A stretch of DNA of 9,327 nt, from the NCBI GenBank assembly GCA_002068205.1, contig MVZB01000124.1, forward strand, positions 1 through 9,327, given 5' to 3'. The DNA is from a candidate division BRC1 bacterium ADurb.BinA292 (lineage in GTDB: Bacteria; Sumerlaeota; Sumerlaeia; MVZB01). This document shows positions 1 to 5,148 of this stretch, piece after piece. The notes under the pieces are model-generated. The model was given only the letters and a program-made list of their open reading frames with translations. It ran no database searches and was not told the origin of the DNA. How positions within the stretch are numbered: the stretch's first letter is position 1; every line of letters begins with the position of its first letter. The position numbers and the translations under genes were made by a program.

Positions 1-1
1 G

Positions 2-490
2 GGGGAGATGTGCGACCGGGTGGCGGCGGTGGAGGTGATCGACGCCGCCGGCGCGCGGCGAATGCGCCGACGCGGGGAATTCAGCTACGGTTACCGGCGC
101 AGCGATCTGGCGCGCGACGTGATCCTGCGGGCGACCGTGGCCCTGGCGCCCGACGACGTCGAGGCCATCCAGGCGCGGATCGACCAGGGGCTGAAGAAGC
201 GCTTCGAGCAGCCGGTGGGGAAACGCTGCTCGGGCTGCATGTTCAAGAACCCGGCCGGGGATTACGCCGGGCGGCTGATCGATCGGGCGGGGCTGAAGGG
301 GTTGCGCGTGGGAGGCGCGCAGGTCAGCGAGGAGCACGCGAACTTCATCATCAACGAGGGGGAGGCGACGAGCGAGGACATCAGGGCGCTGGTGGAGGAA
401 GTGCGCCGTCGCGTGAGGGAGGCGACCGGGGTTGAATTGGAACTGGAAATCCGCATGGTAGGGCTTGATTCTCGTCTCGTGTTGCACTAG
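2..490 (+). CDS. murB: UDP-N-acetylenolpyruvoylglucosamine reductase (MurB), 5'-truncated by window edge
   Basis: MurB is the cytoplasmic FAD/NADPH enzyme that reduces UDP-GlcNAc-enolpyruvate to UDP-MurNAc, the second committed step of peptidoglycan precursor synthesis. The visible 160+ residues are the end of the FAD-binding part and the whole C-terminal substrate-binding domain. Counting from the Met at base 8: the YR-x-S substrate motif at about 29-32; GCMFKNP at 76-82, where Cys77 sits at the proton-donor position that is Ser in many MurBs; AGRLIDRAGLKG at 87-98; GGAQVSEEHANFIIN at 102-116; and a C-terminal EIRMVG whose Glu147 matches the catalytic Glu. Absence of the extra Tyr loop suggests the type II form. 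The frame is open to the left edge (Gly-Glu before the Met, as in the family motif GExxD), so base 8 is not the start. About 130-150 N-terminal residues lie outside. The family is normally about 290-340 aa. ftsQ follows 189 bp downstream, as expected in a dcw cluster. Confidence 0.95.
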   Translation, partial: GEMCDRVAAVEVIDAAGARRMRRRGEFSYGYRRSDLARDVILRATVALAPDDVEAIQARIDQGLKKRFEQPVGKRCSGCMFKNPAGDYAGRLIDRAGLKGLRVGGAQVSEEHANFIINEGEATSEDIRALVEEVRRRVREATGVELELEIRMVGLDSRLVLH

Positions 491-511
491 GATTCCCAGA
501 CATTCGTCAGA

Positions 512-549
512 CCGGGGCGAAACGCGCGCGTTGTTTGGTTCGTCCCCGG
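512..549 (+). promoter_or_regulatory. Stem-loop with embedded 12-bp palindrome in the murB-ftsQ spacer
   Basis: CCGGGG plus CGAA (512-521) can pair with TTCG plus CCCCGG (539-549) with one bulged T, giving a 10-bp stem. The last two bases of the left arm and the loop contain the perfect palindrome AACGCGCGCGTT (521-532), whose inner ten bases alternate purine and pyrimidine. It could be an RNA structure controlling read-through from murB into ftsQ, or an operator-like DNA site. No function can be assigned from sequence. Confidence 0.35.
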
Positions 550-557
550 TTTCGTTG

Positions 558-588
558 GGCGGGAGACGTGAGCCCGCCGTTGTTTGAG
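558..588 (+). terminator. Possible weak terminator or attenuator hairpin upstream of ftsQ
   Basis: GGCGGG (558-563) is the inverted complement of CCCGCC (573-578) with a 9-nt loop. It is followed by a T-rich but interrupted run (GTTGTTTGAG). The stem is short and the T-run is poor, so this may be only a leaky attenuator of the murB transcript, or chance in a GC-rich leader. Confidence 0.3.
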
Positions 589-611
589 TTCCTGATCCCG
601 TTGTAGCAGTG

Positions 612-683
612 ATGCGCGAGAGCCCAGCCGGCCGGCGGGGCCAGCGCGAGCAGAATCCGCGGACGCAGCGAGCAGCCAGATGA
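612..683 (+). CDS. Possible 23-codon leader ORF overlapping the ftsQ start (ATGA)
   Basis: An ATG at 612 opens a 23-codon frame rich in Arg, Gln and Pro whose TGA (681-683) overlaps the ftsQ ATG (680-682) as ATGA, the classic geometry for translational coupling. The ftsQ ATG has no convincing Shine-Dalgarno sequence, so re-initiation from an upstream frame would be useful. Against it, the mini-ORF also lacks a good ribosome-binding site, the composition is what any GC-rich frame gives, and no homology is recognisable. It is reported as a candidate only. Confidence 0.2.
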   Translation: MRESPAGRRGQREQNPRTQRAAR

Positions 684-1498
684 GCCGGCCTTCCCAACCG
701 CGTACGGGCCCGTCGGGCCGTACGTTCCGCGAATCCTTCCTGTCGCGCGCCGGACGCCTGATCCGGCGGGTTCTGACGCTGTGCCTGCTGGCTGGGTGCG
801 TGGCCGGCGGGTACTTCATCGCGCTGCGCGTCCACGATTTCGTTTATGCATCCGATTACTTCAAGGTGCGCGAGATGCGCATTGGCGGGGCCTCCACGGC
901 GCTGGAAGCCGAGGCCCGCGCGTGGATCGAGCAGCGTTTCGCCCAGGACGGCGACAATCTCTGCCGGCTCGACATGGACCAGTTGGCGCGTGAGCTGACG
1001 GCGTTGCCGCGCGCGCGGCGGGCCGAGGCGCGCCGCCGTTTCCCCGATGCGCTGCTGATCTCGTTCGTGGAGCGCGAACCGGAGGCCGTGGTCAACCTGG
1101 ACCGGCCGCACCTGATCGATCGCGACGGCGTGATTCTGGCGCAGGCCGACCCGGGCGAGGTGAGCGGCCTGGGCCTGCCGGTGATCACCGGCATCCGCAA
1201 CGGTGCGTGGCAGCCGGGCGACCGGATTCTGCAGCGCGGCCTGGATGAGATTCTGGAGGCGGCGCGGTTCGTGCGGACCGCCGATCCGCGGATCGACCGG
1301 CTGATCGTCGAGTGGAATCTGGACGGCCGCGACGAGGTCTCGGCGATTCTGCGCGGCGGCACGCAGGTCCTCTTTGGCGACATCCCACCGCTGCATCTGC
1401 TTGACAAGCTAAGCACGGCGCTCACCGCGCGCGAAGACCTGACGCGTGCGCGTTACATCGATCTGCGGATGCAGAAGCAGGTGGTGTTCAAGATGTAA
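680..1498 (+). CDS. ftsQ: Cell division protein FtsQ/DivIB
   Basis: FtsQ is a bitopic inner-membrane divisome protein; with FtsB and FtsL it links early Z-ring proteins to the septal peptidoglycan synthases. The 272-aa product has a basic cytoplasmic N-terminus (1-30), one transmembrane helix (about 31-49, VLTLCLLAGCVAGGYFIAL), a POTRA domain (about 60-131, from YFKVREMRIGG to LISFVEREPEA), and a C-terminal FtsQ beta domain with HLIDRDGVIL (144-153), GLPVITG (165-171) and the terminal YIDLRMQKQVVFK. Length and order match the family (about 250-290 aa). The ATG at 680 is the only standard start (ATG, GTG or TTG) between the in-frame stop at 593-595 and the transmembrane helix. Its ribosome-binding site is weak, which may mean coupling to the upstream mini-ORF. 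The gene lies between murB and ftsA; a ddl gene, often found between murB and ftsQ, is absent. Confidence 0.93.
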   Translation: MSRPSQPRTGPSGRTFRESFLSRAGRLIRRVLTLCLLAGCVAGGYFIALRVHDFVYASDYFKVREMRIGGASTALEAEARAWIEQRFAQDGDNLCRLDMDQLARELTALPRARRAEARRRFPDALLISFVEREPEAVVNLDRPHLIDRDGVILAQADPGEVSGLGLPVITGIRNGAWQPGDRILQRGLDEILEAARFVRTADPRIDRLIVEWNLDGRDEVSAILRGGTQVLFGDIPPLHLLDKLSTALTAREDLTRARYIDLRMQKQVVFKM

Positions 1499-1530
1499 TC
1501 CCGGGGTAGGTGCCGTTCGGAGACGGGGAG

Positions 1531-1602
1531 GAATTCCTGGGCTGGCCGTCGGGGGCGATTACGCGGACGAGGACGAGAGACGAGGGAAGAGAGACGGATA
1601 TT
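1531..1602 (+). repeat. Intergenic repeat, copy A (ftsQ-ftsA spacer)
   Basis: It starts with the 33-bp core: GAATTC at 1531-1536 and GCGATTACG at 1555-1563. Heptad-type sequence follows; bases 1567-1586 are identical to 6426-6445. The copy ends with GAGAGACGGATATT (1589-1602), identical to 6464-6477. The left heptad arm seen in copies B and C is degenerate here. The copy ends about 50 bp before the ftsA ATG and is presumably transcribed within the operon. The stop-free frame from GTG 1510 through this repeat is not considered part of FtsA. Confidence 0.8.
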
Positions 1603-1653
1603 GAGGTGGGACGAAGACACCGTCGGAGCAAGCAGGAAGGTGGAACTGGAACG

Positions 1654-2985
1654 ATGCTATTCACGCGCAGTGCACTGAATTTTCCGGCGGGGCCGGTCCA
1701 GCCGTTCGCGCCGGCGGGCAGCAAGGGTCGCAGTCGCAACCTGAAACTGATCAAGCGCCACACGCGGCGGCGCCAGAAAACGCGGCTGATCACCGGCCTG
1801 GATTTGGGGACGACGAAGGTCTGCGCGATCATCGGCAATGTGGAGGAAGACGGGAGCGTCAACATCCTGGGGATCGGGTCGTCGCCCTCGCGCGGCATCC
1901 GGCGCGGCGTCGTGACCGACATCGGGTTGACGGTCGAAGCGATCCGCGGCGCCTACGAGCAAGCCTACAATCTGGCGCGCGTCCACCCCCGCGAGTTGCT
2001 GGTGGGGATTGCGGGCGATCATATCTGCGGCTTGAACCGCGAGGCGACGATCGAGGTGCGCAACCCCGAGGCGGGGATCGACCGGCGCGACTGCATGCGG
2101 GCGCGCGACAAGGCGCTCAAGGTGGTGATGCCGGCGACGGACGAAATCCTGCACCGCTTTTTGAAGGAGTATGTGGTCAACGAGCAGCCGGGGATTCAGG
2201 ACCCGGTGGGGCTGTTCGGCCACAATCTGCAGGTGCGGATGCACATCGTCACGTGCTCGACGGCGGCGGCGAACAATCTGTTCCGCTGCATCCGGCGGGC
2301 GGGGCTGAAGACCTCGTCGGTAGTCTTGCAGTCGCTGGCGAGCGCGCAGGCGGTGTTGACCGAGCGGGAGCGGGAGCTGGGCGTGGTACTGGTCGACATC
2401 GGCGGGGGGACGTCGGACATCGCGATCTTCCACAACAACATCCTGCATCACATCAGCGAGATCGCGATCGGCGGCGACATGATCACGCAGGATATCGCCA
2501 AGATTCTGCGCTGCACGCCGCACGACGCGGAGAATTTGAAGAAGAAATTCGGCCATGCCGTGCCGTTGAGCGTGGATGCGGACGAGCGGATCGAACTGCC
2601 GCGGCCGAATCATCACCACCAGCGCGTGAGCTACAGCCGGCGCGAACTGGCCGAGATCATTGAAGCGCGGGTGGAGGACATCCTGGTCCTGGTGCAGCAG
2701 CAGATCGAGAACTCGCGCGTCGCCGACCAACTGTATGGCGGGGTCGTGCTGACGGGGGGGGCGGCGCTGCTGGAAGGGATCACCGAGGTCGCCGAGCGGA
2801 TGCTGAACTGCCCGTGCCGGATCGGCAAGCCGTCGGGGCTGCTGGGGATGGCGGGGGTGGCGAGCACGCCGATCTACGCCACAGGTGTCGGCCTGCTGCG
2901 GTGGGCCGCCGAAGAAGGTCCGGGCTACCAGCGCGAACCGTGGCTGGTGCGTAAAACAAAAGCACTGTTTGATATCTACGGGTAA
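1654..2985 (+). CDS. ftsA: Cell division protein FtsA (actin-like Z-ring membrane anchor)
   Basis: FtsA is an actin/HSP70-fold ATPase that binds the FtsZ C-terminal peptide, tethers the Z-ring to the inner membrane and recruits later division proteins. In the 443-aa product, phosphate-1 is GLDLGTTKVCAIIG (48-61), the SHS2/1C region spans about 80-190, phosphate-2 is VVLVDIGGGTSDIAIF (244-259), and the adenosine motif is GGVVLTGGAALLEG (362-375). The C-terminal segment PWLVRKTKALFDIYG (429-443) looks like the amphipathic membrane-targeting helix. I chose ATG 1654 because a GGAAGG-like ribosome-binding site lies about 12 nt upstream (1635-1640) and because the longer GTG 1510 frame runs through intergenic repeat A. 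Even from 1654 there are about 44 residues before the ATPase fold, strongly basic from 22 to 44, where most FtsA proteins have fewer than 15. ftsZ follows after 50 bp. Confidence 0.95.
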   Translation: MLFTRSALNFPAGPVQPFAPAGSKGRSRNLKLIKRHTRRRQKTRLITGLDLGTTKVCAIIGNVEEDGSVNILGIGSSPSRGIRRGVVTDIGLTVEAIRGAYEQAYNLARVHPRELLVGIAGDHICGLNREATIEVRNPEAGIDRRDCMRARDKALKVVMPATDEILHRFLKEYVVNEQPGIQDPVGLFGHNLQVRMHIVTCSTAAANNLFRCIRRAGLKTSSVVLQSLASAQAVLTERERELGVVLVDIGGGTSDIAIFHNNILHHISEIAIGGDMITQDIAKILRCTPHDAENLKKKFGHAVPLSVDADERIELPRPNHHHQRVSYSRRELAEIIEARVEDILVLVQQQIENSRVADQLYGGVVLTGGAALLEGITEVAERMLNCPCRIGKPSGLLGMAGVASTPIYATGVGLLRWAAEEGPGYQREPWLVRKTKALFDIYG

Positions 2986-2990
2986 ACCAT

Positions 2991-3013
2991 GGCACGATCT
3001 AAGGGATCGTGCC
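2991..3013 (+). promoter_or_regulatory. Perfect 9-bp hairpin between ftsA and ftsZ
   Basis: GGCACGATC (2991-2999) and GATCGTGCC (3005-3013) form a perfect 9-bp stem with a 5-nt loop (TAAGG). It starts 5 nt after the ftsA stop and ends 10 nt before the ftsZ Shine-Dalgarno. No T-run follows, so it is unlikely to be an intrinsic terminator. More likely roles are an RNA processing or stability element that sets FtsZ output relative to FtsA, or a dyad operator. The role is inference; the dyad is directly visible. Confidence 0.55.
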
Positions 3014-3023
3014 GGAAGGGAAC

Positions 3024-3029
3024 AGGTGA
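3024..3029 (+). promoter_or_regulatory. Ribosome-binding site deciding the ftsZ start
   Basis: AGGTGA ends 6 nt before ATG 3036. The TGA in it (3027-3029) is also the in-frame stop that closes the ftsZ frame upstream, so ATG 3036 is the first possible start. A second candidate (GGAG at 3161-3164 before ATG 3171) has equally good spacing, so both starts deserve mention. Confidence 0.6.
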
Positions 3030-3035
3030 CGGCAG

Positions 3036-4778
3036 ATGGAGACCAGGCACGAGTATGCGCGGCGAGACGAGGCGCCCCTGCGCCCCCAGGGAAACGGCGA
3101 GGTGGCCGTCATCTGGGAGCAGCCCGAGCTGGAACAGCCCCGGGGGAGGACCCCGCGAACGGAGCGACGGATGGCGAAGATCCAATGGGATGAAGAAACC
3201 GCGACGATGACGCGGATCAAGGTGATCGGCGTGGGCGGCGGCGGCTGCAATGCCGTCGAGGATATGGTCAGCAAGAGCTTCGGCGGTGTGGACTTCTTTG
3301 TGATCAACACCGATTTCCAGGCGCTGCAGCGCTGCCAGGTGGGCAACAAGATCCAGATCGGCGAGGAGATCACGCACGGCCTGGGCGCCGGGGCGATTCC
3401 GGAGCTGGGGGAGGAGGCCGCGCGCGCGCACGAGGCCGAGCTGAAGGCGGCCCTCGAGGGGGCCGACATGGTCTTCATCACGGCCGGAATGGGGGGCGGC
3501 ACGGGCACCGGCGCCGCGCCGGTCGTCGCCGAGTATGCCAAGGAGATGGGCATCCTGAGCGTGGCGATCGTGACCAAGCCCTTCACATTCGAGGGGCCCC
3601 AGCGGATGCGCCGCGCCGAGGCCGGCATCCGGCGGCTGAAGGAAAACGTCGACACCATGATTGTCATCATGAATGACAAGCTGATGGAGACGGTGGGACC
3701 GAAGACGCCGCTGACCGAAGCGTTTCAGATTGCCAACAGCGTGCTGGCCCAGGGGATTCGGGCGATCAGCGACCTGATCAGCATGCCGGGGCTGATCAAC
3801 GTCGACTTCCGCGACGTGCGGACGATCATGGGCGAGACCGGCGGGGCGGTGATGGGCGTGGGCGTGGGCAAGGGCGAGAACCGCGCCGTCGAAGCGGTGC
3901 GCAAGGCGTGCCACAGCCCGCTGCAGGAGAAGATCGTGATCGACGGGGCGCGCGGCGTGCTGATGAACATCACCGGCGGGCCGGACGTCACGATGCACGA
4001 GATCACCGAGGCGACGTCGCTGATCTACGAGTCGGCCGACCCGGAGGCGAACATTATCTTCGGCGTTGTGATCGACGAGAGCATGCGCGACGAGATGCGC
4101 GTCACGATCATCGCGACTGGTTTTGCCGAGTCGATGGAATCGAACGTGAGCGGCTTTACCCCGGGGGCCGCGCGGCCCCGCCGCAGCATGTCCTCGCTGC
4201 ATGAGCGGCCGTCGGAGGGTCGCGAGGACCGGGAGCACGACCCGACGCCGGCGATCACGCGCAAGAAGGAGCGCGAACAGTCGCAGGCTCAGCCGGCGAC
4301 GGTGGACTTCAACCGGCCGGACAATCCGCTGAAGGCGTGGGAGAAACCGGCCGAGCGCGAAGCGCCGGCTCCGGGCGGGCATACGAGTTCGGTGACCCGG
4401 GCGATTGAAGCGCGTTCGGCGAGCCAGGCGACGGAGGAAACCACCCGGCGGGAAGAAGCGCCGCGGCGCGAGGCGGCCGGACCGGCGGCGGTGGAGCGTG
4501 TCGACCGCGAGTCGGCGCGGGAAACCGCGCACCGGGCCGGAGAGGCGGGGGGACGGGCCGCTGAGTCGACCGGCCGATTCAGCTTCGGGCGGACCAGCGG
4601 CGAGCCGACGCGGACCGTGTTCCCGCAGCGGCCGACCACGCCGGCCGAGCCGGCTTCGGGTTCGGTGCTGCGTGATTCGACCGACGAGGCCGCCGCGCGC
4701 GATGACGAGCACGCCGAGAGCGACCCGTTTGACATTCCGGCTCTCGAGCGTCGTCGCAAGCCGCGCTTCTTCGAGTAA
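3036..4778 (+). CDS. ftsZ: Cell division GTPase FtsZ with long N-terminal extension and long disordered linker
   Basis: FtsZ is the tubulin-like GTPase that polymerises into the cytokinetic Z-ring. In the 580-aa product the core begins at IKVIGVGGGGCNAV (61-74), followed by NTD (91-93), GLGAGAIPELG (115-125), the tubulin signature GMGGGTGTGAAP (151-162), and the T7-loop NVDFRD (255-260) that completes the GTPase site of the next subunit. The core ends near 364. Residues about 366-562 form a charged, Pro/Arg/Glu/Ala-rich linker. The tail DPFDIPALERRRKPRFFE (563-580) is the conserved peptide that binds FtsA. Most FtsZ proteins are 350-450 aa. With ATG 3036 there are about 58 residues before the core; starting at ATG 3171 would leave about 14. 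By hand count GC3 in the 45 extra codons is about 39/45, as in coding DNA. Odd: GLGAGA is followed by Ile where Asn or Asp is usual. A terminator follows. Confidence 0.96.
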   Translation: METRHEYARRDEAPLRPQGNGEVAVIWEQPELEQPRGRTPRTERRMAKIQWDEETATMTRIKVIGVGGGGCNAVEDMVSKSFGGVDFFVINTDFQALQRCQVGNKIQIGEEITHGLGAGAIPELGEEAARAHEAELKAALEGADMVFITAGMGGGTGTGAAPVVAEYAKEMGILSVAIVTKPFTFEGPQRMRRAEAGIRRLKENVDTMIVIMNDKLMETVGPKTPLTEAFQIANSVLAQGIRAISDLISMPGLINVDFRDVRTIMGETGGAVMGVGVGKGENRAVEAVRKACHSPLQEKIVIDGARGVLMNITGGPDVTMHEITEATSLIYESADPEANIIFGVVIDESMRDEMRVTIIATGFAESMESNVSGFTPGAARPRRSMSSLHERPSEGREDREHDPTPAITRKKEREQSQAQPATVDFNRPDNPLKAWEKPAEREAPAPGGHTSSVTRAIEARSASQATEETTRREEAPRREAAGPAAVERVDRESARETAHRAGEAGGRAAESTGRFSFGRTSGEPTRTVFPQRPTTPAEPASGSVLRDSTDEAAARDDEHAESDPFDIPALERRRKPRFFE

Positions 4779-4805
4779 GATCCGACCAGCCAGAGTGACT
4801 GTGAG

Positions 4806-4845
4806 ACGGGGGAGAGCGGCGAAAGGCTCTCCCCCGTTGCGTTTT
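4806..4845 (+). terminator. Rho-independent terminator of the division operon
   Basis: ACGGGGGAGAGC (4806-4817) pairs perfectly with GCTCTCCCCCGT (4826-4837) around an 8-nt GGCGAAAG loop. TGCGTTTT follows. A 12-bp GC-rich stem 27 bp after the ftsZ stop is a convincing intrinsic terminator, although the T-run is short. It marks the end of the murB-ftsZ unit and implies a separate promoter for queA. Confidence 0.9.
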
Positions 4846-4941
4846 GGGGGGCGGTGGAGAGCGGGAGGAAAGTGGAAAACAAGGGAAGAAGGAATGCCGG
4901 GAAGAACAAAGGAGTTGCTGAGGGACTTGCGATACAGGTTC

Positions 4942-5009
4942 CGAGAGCCGAGGACGAGGGACGAGAGCCGAGAGCCGAATTCTGGGGCGGGCCGATGGGC
5001 GCGATTACG
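4942..5009 (+). repeat. Intergenic repeat, copy B (upstream of queA)
   Basis: Bases 4942-4983 match 6361-6402 at 41 of 42 positions by hand alignment. This left arm is built of GAGRGMC heptads (GAGAGCC, GAGGGAC). It leads into the 33-bp core with GAATTC at 4977-4982 and GCGATTACG at 5001-5009, the same spacing as copies A and C. The right heptad arm is interrupted by the REP-like hairpin; heptads resume at 5091. Confidence 0.85.
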
Positions 5010-5023
5010 AGTTGCTCATGAAC

Positions 5024-5046
5024 CTGCGGTCCCGTAGGGACGGCAG
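5024..5046 (+). repeat. REP-like imperfect palindrome
   Basis: CTGC (5024-5027) and GCAG (5043-5046) form the outer stem. GTCCC (5029-5033) and GGGAC (5037-5041) form the inner stem around a GTA loop, and a single G-G mismatch (5028/5042) separates the two stems. A short hairpin with a conserved-looking mismatch in an intergenic region is typical of repetitive extragenic palindromes. Only one copy is in this window, so the repeat status is inferred. It sits between two blocks of the heptad repeat. It lacks a T-run, so it is not a terminator. Confidence 0.5.
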
Positions 5047-5090
5047 AACCGATCCAAGATCCCGAGAATCGCGGACAAATTTTCGAGTGA

Positions 5091-5118
5091 GGACGAAGGA
5101 CAGGGGACGAGGGACGAG
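5091..5118 (+). repeat. Heptad repeat block just upstream of queA
   Basis: Tandem, slightly irregular units GGACGAA, GGACAG, GGGACGAG, GGACGAG lie 31-58 bp upstream of the queA ATG. The units are the same type as the arms of intergenic repeats A, B and C, and this block is probably the displaced right arm of copy B. Confidence 0.65.
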
Positions 5119-5148
5119 TTACAGGGGGGACGAACAGGCAGCGAAGCC

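Larger units (their letters stand above)
4846..5148 (+). other. Gene-free stretch between ftsZ terminator and queA
   Basis: I see no gene in these 303 bases. Frames crossing it are shadows or low-complexity. It contains purine-rich sequence (about 4846-4920), repeat copy B (4942-5009), a REP-like hairpin (5024-5046), an AT-richer patch around 5073-5085 that could hold part of the queA promoter (no convincing -35/-10 pair), and a second heptad block (5091-5118). The pieces GAAGAAGG and AAGAACAA (about 4886-4909) recur in the same order upstream of copy C (about 6268-6284), so homology between the two spacers extends beyond the core repeats. Confidence 0.6.

Noticed and set aside
8..490. ATG at base 8 with GGGGGAG just upstream as the real murB start
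   Set aside because: The preceding bases translate in frame as Gly-Glu, fitting the MurB GExxD pattern, and the FAD-binding N-terminal domain is missing, so the gene starts outside the window.
1510..1653. GTG 1510 as ftsA start (48 extra residues)
   Set aside because: The extra stretch is intergenic repeat A, which is also found in non-coding DNA before two other genes. ATG 1654 has a ribosome-binding site.
1657..2730. Minus-strand 357-codon ORF opposite ftsA
   Set aside because: Same reason: Asp/His/Arg-rich shadow with no recognisable motif opposite a clear FtsA.
2976..4712. Minus-strand 578-codon ORF opposite ftsZ
   Set aside because: Antisense of a high-GC3 gene commonly lacks stops. 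The translation is Arg/His/Leu-rich with no domain, while the + strand is unmistakable FtsZ.
4289..4909. Minus-strand 206-codon ORF with a hydrophobic start opposite the ftsZ 3' end
   Set aside because: The apparent signal-like N-terminus arises from pyrimidine-rich antisense of a purine-rich spacer and the terminator. The rest is a shadow of the FtsZ linker.
5091..5118. Heptad units as a CRISPR array
   Set aside because: The units are 6-8 bases and tandem without spacers; no 24-40 bp repeats with unique spacers exist and no cas genes are present.
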